Positions 29,608 through 37,611 of a stretch of DNA of 45,282 bases are shown piece by piece. Numbering within the stretch: position 1 is the stretch's first letter; every line of letters begins with the position of its first letter. Source of the DNA: Anaerolineae bacterium (GTDB lineage: Bacteria > Chloroflexota > Anaerolineae > Aggregatilineales > Aggregatilineaceae); NCBI GenBank assembly GCA_023382715.1, contig JAHDWP010000028.1, positions 1-45,282 of the forward strand, written 5' to 3'. The notes under the pieces were generated by a model. It ran no database searches. It was not told the DNA's origin and was given only the letters and a program-made list of their open reading frames with translations. Made by a program: the position numbers and the translations under genes.

Positions 29608-31197
29608 TCACTGTTCGTCCACTGGTGCAATCCGGTACACGTGCATGCGGTGCTGCGGCAGCTCGGCGACGCGGGCCAGGCGCGGGTGCGACGCTTCGCC
29701 CCGGTCAAGGGCCGTGATCGCGTCGCGCGGGACGGGCGCCAGAAGGTGCGTCACGCCGTAGCGATCCGCCACCTCCAGGATCACGTCGAGCGGCTCGTTG
29801 GGCACCATGACGGCGCGGTAGCCCGTCACCAGGTTGACCGACCAGGGATCGCGCGTCATGACGACGATCTCGCGCGCCTCGTCCGCCTGCAACTGGTTCA
29901 GCACTTCCTCCACGTCCTGGTACATGGCCCGCTGCGCGTTGTTCAGCTTGAAGTCGGCGCGGGTCAGCTCGACGGCGCTGGCCAGCAGCAGGGCCAGCGT
30001 CAGCGCCGCCGTCGCCAGGAACGCCGCGCGCGGGCGCACGTAGCGCTCGACCGTCTGCGCGCCGAAGATCAGCAGGAAGGGCACCATCGCCAGGTACGCC
30101 TTCTTGAAGCTCCCTCCCTGGCTCAGGTAAGGCATCAGCACGCCGTAGATCGCCCAGGTGAGCAGGACGAAGAGCAGCGCCGGGACATAGGGGGCCAGGC
30201 TGCGCCGCGCCGCGCTGCGCCGCGTCGCCCAGGCGTCCACAAAGCCGCCCAGGATAGCCACCGGGAAGATCAGCTCGACCAGGGTGATCATCAGCTTGAC
30301 GCTCGCCGCCAATTCAAAGGCGATCTTGCCCAGGATGACCCGCAGCCCCTGGTCGAGGTAGGTTTGCAGGCCGATCTCTTTGGAATAGGCGTAGAAATCC
30401 TCGTGCTCGGTGACGAAGAAGGCGCCCGCTGTGCTGCGCGGCCAGGCGGTGCCCAGCTCGGACAGGTTGCGCGCCACCCAGGGCAGCAGCACGACCGCCA
30501 GCGCGAGGCCCGCGCCCGCCAGGTGCTGCCGGCGGGGATACGCGCCGCGCCGCCAGGCCAGCCACAGCCCGCCGAGCGCTCCCGCCGCGATCAGCGCCGG
30601 GCCGTCGTTGCGGGTGAGCATCGCCAGCCCGCCCAGCGCGCCCGCCGCCCACAGCCAGCGCCCGTCTTCGCGGACGCCCAGATAGACCGCCGCCAGCGCG
30701 CCGAAGGCCCACACGCCGAAGGGCGTCGTCGTGTCGGTATGCAGTGACGAGAGGAACAGCCAGGGCGTCCAGGCCGCTGCCAGCGCGGCGAAGACGGCGA
30801 CGGCGCGGCTCGCCCCGCTGCGCAGCGCGAACCCGTAGGCCAGCAGGCTTTGCAGCGCGCCGAGCAGCACAAAGGGCAGCAGCGCCGCCTGCACCGAGAC
30901 GCCGAACAGGGCGAAGCCGCCCGCCGCCAGCACACCGGGCAGCGGTAGCCAGTGATCGAGCGGGTGCGTCACCGCCGCCGGGTCGTTGGCGAAGCTCCAG
31001 ATGTAGTCGAGAGTGAAGCCCCGGCCTTCGTGCAGGCTCAGCGCCAGGTTGTAGTATTCGCTGGGGTCCCACAGCCCCGGATGCTCGCTGATCGCCCAGA
31101 AGACCAGGCGCGGGGCCAGGGCCAGGAAGACGATCACCAGCGGCCAGAAGCCGCGTCGCCGGGCGAGAGCCAGCCAGCGCACCTGGACGGAGGCCAT
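29608..31197 (-). CDS. Membrane glycosyltransferase, GT39/GT-C-like
   Basis: A 529-residue polytopic membrane protein of the GT-C fold. After the first helix the loop carries LWDPSEYYNLALSLHEGRGF, the acidic-residue position of GT39-like transferases. PLDHWLPLPGVLAAGGFALF and the long series of helices (about 10-11) follow. The C-terminal 120 residues form a soluble portion including YQDVEEVLNQLQADEAREIV and YGVTHLLAP, a mixed alpha/beta domain. It probably transfers a sugar from a polyprenyl donor to an envelope acceptor. It lies divergently from a second GT-C enzyme with a 70-bp shared promoter region, suggesting joint expression. Confidence 0.85.
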   Translation of the reverse strand: MASVQVRWLALARRRGFWPLVIVFLALAPRLVFWAISEHPGLWDPSEYYNLALSLHEGRGFTLDYIWSFANDPAAVTHPLDHWLPLPGVLAAGGFALFGVSVQAALLPFVLLGALQSLLAYGFALRSGASRAVAVFAALAAAWTPWLFLSSLHTDTTTPFGVWAFGALAAVYLGVREDGRWLWAAGALGGLAMLTRNDGPALIAAGALGGLWLAWRRGAYPRRQHLAGAGLALAVVLLPWVARNLSELGTAWPRSTAGAFFVTEHEDFYAYSKEIGLQTYLDQGLRVILGKIAFELAASVKLMITLVELIFPVAILGGFVDAWATRRSAARRSLAPYVPALLFVLLTWAIYGVLMPYLSQGGSFKKAYLAMVPFLLIFGAQTVERYVRPRAAFLATAALTLALLLASAVELTRADFKLNNAQRAMYQDVEEVLNQLQADEAREIVVMTRDPWSVNLVTGYRAVMVPNEPLDVILEVADRYGVTHLLAPVPRDAITALDRGEASHPRLARVAELPQHRMHVYRIAPVDEQ

Positions 31198-31199
31198 GT

Positions 31200-31228
31200 T
31201 TGCCTGCCTTCTCGTGTAGCGGTATAAA
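31200..31228 (+). promoter_or_regulatory. Promoter of the rightward glycosyltransferase gene
   Basis: TTGCCT (31200-31205) and TATAAA (31223-31228), 17 bp apart. The leader would be about 33 nt before the GTG at 31268. Confidence 0.5.
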
Positions 31229-31259
31229 CAGCGCGCTCAGCACGCACCGATCGGCGGTT

Positions 31260-31265
31260 ATTATA
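31260..31265 (-). promoter_or_regulatory. -10 element of the leftward glycosyltransferase gene
   Basis: TATAAT on the minus strand, giving a leader of about 55 nt before the ATG at 31197. No matching -35 is clear. It lies downstream of the rightward promoter, so the two transcription units overlap at their 5' ends. Confidence 0.45.
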
Positions 31266-31267
31266 CC

Positions 31268-32584
31268 GTGAGACCGCTCGCCCAAGCCCGTCACTTTTCC
31301 GGCGCGCGCCCGGCGCTGACCCTGTTTCTGCTGGCGCTGGCCCTGCGCCTGGCCTTCGTGCTGATCCTCGAGCCGTCGCCGGTCTTCGAGGGCGGCGACA
31401 CCAACTGGTACATGCACAACGGGCGCGACCTGGTGACGACCGGCAAGACCGCCGGGCCGCTGCAAACCGCGCCGCTCTACCCGTTGCTGGCCGGCGTCGC
31501 CCAGGTGATCGTCCCCGGCGGGCCGAGCGAGGGCCGCGCCTACAACGACGGGGAGATGCAGCTTCTGCGCGTGACGCAGGCGATCCTGGCGGCGGCGCTG
31601 GTCGCGTCTGTCTACGGGCTGGCGGCGCGGCTGTTCTCGGCGCGGGCGGGCTGGCTGGCCGGGCTGGTCGCCGCGTTCAGCCCTTCGCTGATCATCGAGG
31701 CGGGCAACCTGATCACCGAGGGCGTCTTTCTCTGCTTCATCTTCGGCGGGCTGGCGCTGTACGTCCGCGCGCTGAGCGGGCAGCGGGCCGCCCCTTACGC
31801 AGCGGCGGGCGCGCTGTTCGCCCTGGCCACGCTGACCCGCGCCGTGTTTCTCCTGTTTCCGCTGGGGATCATCGCGCACCTGTGGCTGGTGCGCCGCCGG
31901 GGATGGGCGCGGCCCGCGCTGGCCCTGCTGCTCGTCTACGTCGCCCTGCTCGCCCCCTGGACGGTCTACAACCTGGCGGTGTGGGATCGGCTGGTGATCG
32001 CCGGTGACGGGCTGCTCGGCTTCGTGCACCAGGGCGCGACGGGCAAAGCGTCGCCGCAGGATGTGGACGAAGATCTGGGCCTGACCCCCGGCGACCCCAG
32101 CGGCGACCGCCAGGAAGCGCTGCGCGCGCGCATCCGCGAGAGCATCCTCGACGACCCGCTGGGCTGGGCGGCGCACCGCTTGCAGGAGCTGGGCGGGGCC
32201 ATCCTTCAGCCGCACAACACCGTACATTTCCCCGGCGAGAGCATCCGCGACGCGGCGGCGGGCTGGCTGCGCAGCGATCGCACGGCGGGCGGCCTGCGCG
32301 ACCTGGTGCGCAGCGAGGCGTTCTGGCCCAAGCTGGCGCTGTACATCTTCCATTACACGGGGCTGCTGCTGGGCGCGGCGGGCATGGTCTGGGCGCGGCG
32401 GCGCTGGCGCGCGCTGCTGCCGCTGTACGGGGTCGTCGCCTACTTCCTGGGGATTCACCTGGTGTTGCTGGCTCTGCCGCGCTACCTGTTCCCGCTCTAC
32501 CCGGCGCTGTGGATCTTTGCGGCGGCGTGGCTGGCTGAGCGGGTCCTACCGCGCCTGGCTGACCTCACCCCCGCTCGGCGCTGA
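31268..32584 (+). CDS. Membrane glycosyltransferase, GT39/GT-C-like
   Basis: A 438-residue polytopic protein. FEGGDTNWYMHNGRDLVTTG after the first helix holds the acidic motif position of the family. Then come QTAPLYPLLAGVAQV, AFSPSLIIEAGNLITEGVFL and LTRAVFLLFPLGIIAHL, features of GT39-like enzymes. About 10 helices. An internal soluble loop (QDVDEDLGLTPGDPSGDRQE) is hydrophilic. The start is the GTG at 31268. The last residues LADLTPARR and the TGA stop are encoded by the left end of a family-A repeat (gacctcacccccgctcggcg), so the native C-terminus was probably different. Divergent from the other GT-C gene. Confidence 0.85.
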   Translation: MRPLAQARHFSGARPALTLFLLALALRLAFVLILEPSPVFEGGDTNWYMHNGRDLVTTGKTAGPLQTAPLYPLLAGVAQVIVPGGPSEGRAYNDGEMQLLRVTQAILAAALVASVYGLAARLFSARAGWLAGLVAAFSPSLIIEAGNLITEGVFLCFIFGGLALYVRALSGQRAAPYAAAGALFALATLTRAVFLLFPLGIIAHLWLVRRRGWARPALALLLVYVALLAPWTVYNLAVWDRLVIAGDGLLGFVHQGATGKASPQDVDEDLGLTPGDPSGDRQEALRARIRESILDDPLGWAAHRLQELGGAILQPHNTVHFPGESIRDAAAGWLRSDRTAGGLRDLVRSEAFWPKLALYIFHYTGLLLGAAGMVWARRRWRALLPLYGVVAYFLGIHLVLLALPRYLFPLYPALWIFAAAWLAERVLPRLADLTPARR

Positions 32585-32645
32585 CGCACCGCGCGGCTGG
32601 GGGTGAGGTCACTGCCCCCCGCCCGGCGAGTCGCTGCCAACCTCT
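32561..32645. repeat. Family-A element at the 3' end of the glycosyltransferase gene
   Basis: tgacctcacccccgctcggc and ggggtgaggtcac are terminal inverted repeats around a short core. The following gcccggcgagtcgctgccaa also follows the 11650 copy. Confidence 0.75.
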
Positions 32646-32689
32646 GCGCGAACTCGTCATCCCGGTATCTATTTGTACGACACGAACAA

Positions 32690-32698
32690 TGCTACAAT
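32690..32698 (+). promoter_or_regulatory. Extended -10 promoter element of the DUF3160 gene
   Basis: TG-C-TACAAT at 32690-32698. The upstream region (ggtatctatttgtacgacac) is AT-rich compared with its surroundings but lacks a clear -35. The leader is about 60 nt. Confidence 0.45.
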
Positions 32699-32765
32699 AA
32701 CAGCGGGGGCGTACGGGCGCGCCTCTTGCGGCCTAGCGCTGTATACCATGTGGGAGTGAGACACA

Positions 32766-35312
32766 ATGCAACCTCATCGGCACTGGTTCCTGACAATCCT
32801 GTTCAGCGTCGCGCTGATCGCCGGAGCGCTGGCCCCTGCATTCACGCCAGCGGCACGCGCCCAGGGCGAATGTGGCAGCGCGCCCGCGCCGCGCCTGGTG
32901 GCGGGCGGCGCGGGAATGGTCACTTTCACCGACGGTCGCCCGCTCAACGTGCGGAATGCTGCCGGGCTGAGCGGCACCCAGATCGGCCAGCTTCCCGAAG
33001 GCACGACCTTCGCTGTGGTCGAAGGGCCGGCCTGTGCGGACAGCATCTACTGGTGGCACGTCACGGCAGGCGCGCTGACCGGCTGGATCGCCGAGGGGAT
33101 GGAGGGCGAGTACTTCGTCGCACCGTCCGCCGCCACGACGCTCCAGGGCGAAGTCACGCCCGCCGGCCCGGTTGTCCCGCTCAGCCAGGGCACTGGCCCC
33201 TTCACCGTGTGGGACTGGGCGACGTTCGCCGCCGACTCGTGGTATGGTGACCAACCCGATCCGATGCAGATCGCGCCGCCAGACGTGTACAGCGGCGACC
33301 TGCCGGGCCTGCCCGTTGACCTGAGCGGCGTCATGTTCCTGGAGGATGCCGGGCTGAACCAGGCCCAACTGGCCCTGCTGGCCCAGAACGGCTTCGTCGT
33401 CGTGCCCGGCGGGCTGGATCAGTTCCACCCGGCCTACCGGGACAGCGGCGCCTGGCAGACCTGGCCGGAAGGCGTCATTTACGACGGCTCACAGAACGCT
33501 GATCTGCCGCCGGGCCACGCCTTCTTCATCACCACCGACGCGACGCTGCACGCCCTGCACTTCATCTTCGACAACCTGCTCACCGACCTGGAGAAGGCCA
33601 GCTTCTACCCGCTGCTCACTCAGAATGTGGTGACGCCCGCCCTGCAAGCTGCCCATGCCCAGACCCAGGCTGCCGCCGGCACAGCGCTGGAAAGCCCCGC
33701 GCGCAGCGCCGAGCTGTTCCTGGCGGTGGCGCTGGAACTGCTCGCGCCGGGCAACGCCGCGCCGATCGTCGGGGCGGAGGCCATGAGCGCGGTGACGCCG
33801 CTGGTGGAGATGGCCCTGGCCGCCCAGGGACAGCTTGACGTGCCCTTCCTGACCAACTATCAGGAGGACTTCAGCCAGTACCGCCCGCGCGGCCACTACG
33901 ACGGCGATCCGGTGCTGGAGCAGTACTTCCGGGGCATGATGTGGCTCAGCCGCATCACCTTCCTGGCCGAAGACCCCCAGGCCACGCAGATCGCGCTGCT
34001 GCTGCTGCGCGCGCTGCGCTCCTCGCCGGAGGCGATCGCTGGCTGGACGACGCTGCACGAGACGCTGACCTTCCTGATCGGCCCGGTGGACGACCTCGGC
34101 CCAACCGAATACAGCGCGGTCACCGCCGCGATCTACCACCCGGCAGACCTGCCGCTGGACGCCCTGGCCGACCTGGAACGGCTGGCCGCCTTTCAGGCCA
34201 TGCTGAAGACTCTGCCCGGCCCGCGCATCAACGGCCTGATCCTGCCCGACAGCACGGCGGCGGGGGAGATGAGCGAGTCCGGGCGCGGCTTCCGCTTCCT
34301 GGGCCAGCGCTTCACTCTCGACGGCTACGTGATGGGCCAGTTGATGTACCCTTACGTGGGCACGCGCGAGAACCCGCGCCTGCTGCCGCTCAGCCTCGAC
34401 GTGGCGGCGGCGGTCGGCGGGGCGGAGATGCCCTACTTCCTGGCTGTTCAGGCGGGCGCGGGCGACTTCCTCAACTATGACGCGCAGGTGCTCAAGCTGG
34501 CCTCGGAACTGGGCGTGCTGGGCGACCAGGACTGGCTGGAGAACACCTACGGGGCCTGGCTGTGGACGCTCAAGCCGCTGTGGGGCCGCGACCCGGCGGG
34601 CTACCCGCCGCTGATGCAGACCGAAGCCTGGCTGCGCAAGGACCTGCAGACCGGCCTGGCGAGCTGGACGGAGTTGAAGCACGACACCGTGCTCTACGCC
34701 AAGCAGCCCAGCGGCCTGGGCGGGGGTGGCGCGCCGCTGACCTCCTTTGGCTATGTGGAGCCAAACCCGCTCGTCTTCGCGCGCATCGCGGTCGTGGCGG
34801 CGCTGACCCACCAGGGCCTGACCGAGCGCGGCCTGGTCAGCCTGGACTCCACCGAGTACGCCGGCTTCCAGGCGACGCTCTACCAGTTGCGCGGGCTGGC
34901 CTACGAAGCGGCGCAGCTAGCCGAGATCGCCCGCAAGGAGCTGGCGGGCGAGCCGCGCACCGAGGATGAGTACTGGACGATCTTCGGCTTCGGCCAGTAC
35001 CTGTGGGCGATGCTGATAACCCTCTCCACCGATCCAGACAACCCCGACCCGGTGGCCCTGGTCACCGACGTGGCCAGCAACCCCAGCGCCCAGATCGTGC
35101 TGCAAGAGGCAGTCGGGAATGTGGACTACATCTACGTGGTCGCCCCCGTCTCGACGGGCGGCTGGCAGCTGCTGCGCGGCGGCGTGTTCACCTACTACGA
35201 GTGGGTCGGCAACATCAACGAGCGCATGACCGACGCCGAATGGCGCGCCCAGGTGGCGGCGGGCGATCTGCCGCCGCGCCCGGCCTGGGTGAGCGCCTTC
35301 TATGCGGAGTAG
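32766..35312 (+). CDS. Secreted DUF3160 protein with N-terminal SH3b domain
   Basis: An 848-residue exported protein. A signal peptide is clear (residues 1-32, LTILFSVALIAGALAPAF then ARAQ). Next is a bacterial SH3 domain (about 55-110): RPLNVRNAAGLSGTQIGQLP then WWHVTAGALTGWIAEG. The rest is DUF3160, helical, with AFFITTDATLHALHFIFDNL as its hallmark, and repeated calls such as YGAWLWTLKPLWGRDP. The function of DUF3160 is unknown; SH3b domains often bind peptidoglycan or surface polymers. Length is normal for the family. A promoter sits 70 bp upstream and a stable hairpin 14 nt downstream. The next gene also encodes an SH3b protein. Confidence 0.9.
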   Translation: MQPHRHWFLTILFSVALIAGALAPAFTPAARAQGECGSAPAPRLVAGGAGMVTFTDGRPLNVRNAAGLSGTQIGQLPEGTTFAVVEGPACADSIYWWHVTAGALTGWIAEGMEGEYFVAPSAATTLQGEVTPAGPVVPLSQGTGPFTVWDWATFAADSWYGDQPDPMQIAPPDVYSGDLPGLPVDLSGVMFLEDAGLNQAQLALLAQNGFVVVPGGLDQFHPAYRDSGAWQTWPEGVIYDGSQNADLPPGHAFFITTDATLHALHFIFDNLLTDLEKASFYPLLTQNVVTPALQAAHAQTQAAAGTALESPARSAELFLAVALELLAPGNAAPIVGAEAMSAVTPLVEMALAAQGQLDVPFLTNYQEDFSQYRPRGHYDGDPVLEQYFRGMMWLSRITFLAEDPQATQIALLLLRALRSSPEAIAGWTTLHETLTFLIGPVDDLGPTEYSAVTAAIYHPADLPLDALADLERLAAFQAMLKTLPGPRINGLILPDSTAAGEMSESGRGFRFLGQRFTLDGYVMGQLMYPYVGTRENPRLLPLSLDVAAAVGGAEMPYFLAVQAGAGDFLNYDAQVLKLASELGVLGDQDWLENTYGAWLWTLKPLWGRDPAGYPPLMQTEAWLRKDLQTGLASWTELKHDTVLYAKQPSGLGGGGAPLTSFGYVEPNPLVFARIAVVAALTHQGLTERGLVSLDSTEYAGFQATLYQLRGLAYEAAQLAEIARKELAGEPRTEDEYWTIFGFGQYLWAMLITLSTDPDNPDPVALVTDVASNPSAQIVLQEAVGNVDYIYVVAPVSTGGWQLLRGGVFTYYEWVGNINERMTDAEWRAQVAAGDLPPRPAWVSAFYAE

Positions 35313-35863
35313 CGGCAGCGCAGAGAGACTTCCGAAGTTTTAGGAAACTTCGGAAGTCTGGCGGGAGCAATCCCGGGCGCTGTGGTGACTGTGCTTCGTA
35401 GGGGCGTATGGCCCATACGCCCCTACGCGCTTCCCCTCCCCTCAATTCCCCTCTCCAACAGGGCCAGAGCGTGTTATGCACTTTCACCCCCTTTCCCCGC
35501 CAGCGGAGAAAGGGAAGCGGCCCCGTCCTTCCCCGCCGGCGGGGAAGGTCAACCATAGGGTGAGGTCCAGGTGAGCGCAGGGGCATCTGTTCACCTCCCC
35601 AAACCCCTCCCCCACAAGGAGGGAGGGGCCTGAAAGCCGCTTTTCTCCTTTCCCCAGGTGAGGGAAGGGCAGGGATGGGGGGGCGTGTCTTGCGGACCAT
35701 CACCCACCGCTCTCCGCAGGATTTCCGGCGCAAAAGCGTACCCCAAGCGCCGGGATTCTTTTATCACTTCTCTACGCGGTAGATGCCCGGTTTCGTTGTA
35801 GAATCAGGGCATTGACCGGCGTATCCCCGCCTGGTCATAGGCCACTTCAAAGGAGTGCCCACC
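35313..35863. other. 551-bp non-coding region with hairpin, palindrome and MITE-like element
   Basis: It contains a long hairpin (35326-35359), a family-B palindrome (35397-35427, arms cgtaggggcgtatgg), a MITE-like segment starting agagcgtgttatgcacttt at 35466 with several C-rich/G-rich fold-backs to about 35690, and promoter-like DNA (tagaat at 35799-35804). No gene is seen. Confidence 0.65.
35326..35359. repeat. Perfect 15-bp stem-loop (family F)
   Basis: agacttccgaagttt and aaacttcggaagtct pair fully around tagg. It lies 14 nt after the DUF3160 stop. A second copy at 42410-42441 differs by a compensating base pair. There is no T run, so it is not a classical terminator. Confidence 0.75.
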
Positions 35864-37399
35864 ATGAATCATCTTCGTAGAACAATCCTGATCATCCTGA
35901 TTCTGAGCGCTGTTATAAGCGCCGGGCCGTTCGCGCGGGGGGACGCCCGTCCGGCCCAGGCGAGCGGCTCGTGGTCTGCCTGGCTGTACGGCGCGGAAGG
36001 GGGCCGGCTGATCCAGGTCTTTCCCGATGGCGCGCCCGCGATCACCAAGACGCTGCCCTTGCCGGCGGGCGTCTCGTCCGCGCCCTTCGGAGTGACCGTC
36101 TCGCGCGACGGGACCCTGCTGGCGGCGTGTATGATAGACGACGCCAGCAACACCAGCGTGCATGTCTACGATCTCAACGCCGGAATCTATCGCGCCGCGT
36201 ACCTGGCACCGGGCGGGCCGACCGTCGGCTGCACGCTGGGACGCTATGCCTTCAGCGAGGACGGCTCGCTGCTGGCCTTCGGCCTGCTCAACTCTTACCC
36301 TGGCATGAGCGACGCGCGCCCGGCCTGGGAGTTGCTGGTGATGCAGGTGAGCACGGGCAGCATTGTCTACCGGCTGGACGCAAACGCCCCGGCAGTTGTC
36401 GCGCTGGGCATTGACCCCGCTGGCAAGATGCCCATGCTGGAAACCTTCGAGCAACCGACCGCCACCCGTCCCGGCCTGATCACCTTCAAGCCGGTGCAGT
36501 GGGGCACCGAAGGCTTCTGCGAGTACGATGGCCTGGTCTGGAATCTCACCGACGGCTCGGTGTATAACATCGCCCGCTATGGCAAGAACGGCCTCGACGT
36601 GCTGCTGCCCAACAGCGAGCTGACCTGGGTCGAGACGAACCCCGCTTATGCGCAGGGCGTGCTGGAAGGGCCGGGCTGCACGCACAACATGGTCATGTAC
36701 TCCAACAAGGCGGGCGATCTCTACCCGCTGTTCACCAACGGGACGGTGGTCTTCGGGGCGGAGTTCGTGGACGATGGGCGGCGCATCGCCTTCAGCACCT
36801 ACACCGCCGGCAGTGTGAACCAGTGGTACGCGATAGATCGCGCGGGCGGGCTGACCGCGCTGCCCGCCGACCTGGTCAACACCTATGAGGTGTGGGGCAC
36901 GCCGGATGGCTATGTCTTTATGACGAGCGGGCCAGATGTGCCCCAGGAAGTGCGCTATCACCGTTTCAGCGGCGGGCCGTCGCCCGAAGTGTTCACTGCC
37001 CTGGCCGTGCCCAGCAATGACTACTACCGCATCATCTACGTCACGCCGCTGGCGGGCGGGGCAGGGCTGCCCGCCTTCTCGCCGATGCCGGTGGTGGGGC
37101 CGCCTCCGCCGCCGGTCACGCCCACCTTGCCGCCGGACGTCCTGGTCATCGGCGGGCGCGCCATCGTGAATACCACCGCCGGCGACGTGCTGCGCGTGCG
37201 CACCGGGCCGGGCACCACCTATCCTGTCAGCTTCCAACTGGCACACGGCACCCCGGTCACGCTGGTGGAGGGTCCTGCCGCCGGGCCGGAGGGTTACACC
37301 TGGTGGCGCATCCACACTGACGATGGGCGCAGCGGCTGGGCTGTGGAAGGCGTGCCGGAAGCGGGTGGCTTCCTGCAGACGCTGATCCCGCTGCGGTGA
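35864..37399 (+). CDS. Secreted beta-propeller-like protein with C-terminal SH3b domain
   Basis: A 511-residue exported protein. The signal segment is residues about 6-24 (TILIILILSAVISAGPFA). The body (40-405) has repeated short motifs such as SRDGTLLAACMID, FSEDGSLLAFGLLN and FVDDGRRIAFSTY, each a strand pair like the blades of WD40/TolB-type propellers. A Pro-rich linker (PVVGPPPPPVTPTLPPD) precedes an SH3b domain (430-505): GDVLRVRTGPGTTYPVSFQL then WWRIHTDDGRSGWAVEG. The ATG at 35864 has aggag 8 nt upstream; a GTG just before it lies within that ribosome-binding site. It probably sits at the cell surface. Followed by LCP on the same strand, 212 nt away. Confidence 0.85.
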   Translation: MNHLRRTILIILILSAVISAGPFARGDARPAQASGSWSAWLYGAEGGRLIQVFPDGAPAITKTLPLPAGVSSAPFGVTVSRDGTLLAACMIDDASNTSVHVYDLNAGIYRAAYLAPGGPTVGCTLGRYAFSEDGSLLAFGLLNSYPGMSDARPAWELLVMQVSTGSIVYRLDANAPAVVALGIDPAGKMPMLETFEQPTATRPGLITFKPVQWGTEGFCEYDGLVWNLTDGSVYNIARYGKNGLDVLLPNSELTWVETNPAYAQGVLEGPGCTHNMVMYSNKAGDLYPLFTNGTVVFGAEFVDDGRRIAFSTYTAGSVNQWYAIDRAGGLTALPADLVNTYEVWGTPDGYVFMTSGPDVPQEVRYHRFSGGPSPEVFTALAVPSNDYYRIIYVTPLAGGAGLPAFSPMPVVGPPPPPVTPTLPPDVLVIGGRAIVNTTAGDVLRVRTGPGTTYPVSFQLAHGTPVTLVEGPAAGPEGYTWWRIHTDDGRSGWAVEGVPEAGGFLQTLIPLR

Positions 37400-37525
37400 G
37401 GTGAAAGAGGTCGCTGGTTGTTGGGTGAGGCGGTCCAGTTCGGAGAAGCAGCCCGAAGACCAGATCACCAATAATCAACCACCAATCACCAGCCACCCGC
37501 CATCAGCATGGCGCAGAGCAAACGC
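37400..37525. repeat. Loose fold-back repeat after the SH3b gene
   Basis: gtcgctggttgttgggtgag and accaccaatcaccagccacc are partly complementary and resemble the 27560-27645 element. No gene is seen. Confidence 0.4.
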
Positions 37526-37558
37526 ACGGCGTTCGCCCGGTGAGGCGGGCGCCGTTTT
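37526..37558 (+). terminator. Intrinsic terminator before the LCP promoter
   Basis: acgg/ccgt and cgcccg/cgggcg form a GC-rich stem of 10 pairs with a 4-nt bulge, followed by TTTT at 37555-37558. The LCP -10 box begins 5 nt later. Confidence 0.55.
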
Positions 37559-37562
37559 GCGC

Positions 37563-37568
37563 TATAAT
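37563..37568 (+). promoter_or_regulatory. -10 element of the LCP gene
   Basis: A perfect TATAAT, 44 bp before the ATG at 37612. The -35 position (gtgagg) is poor and overlaps the terminator stem. Confidence 0.5.
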
Positions 37569-37611
37569 CGCCGCCGCGCGCAGGGTCGGGCGCGCCGGGA
37601 GGTACGTTGCG

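Noticed and set aside
28988-29611. Open frame of about 200 codons on the minus strand
   Set aside because: Made of MITE-like and family-B repeat sequence, no ribosome-binding site and no conserved motif.
30314-32458. A 714-codon minus strand frame overlapping both glycosyltransferases
   Set aside because: It runs out of frame through one enzyme and antisense to the other; composition is Arg/Gln/Ala/Pro-rich with no motif.
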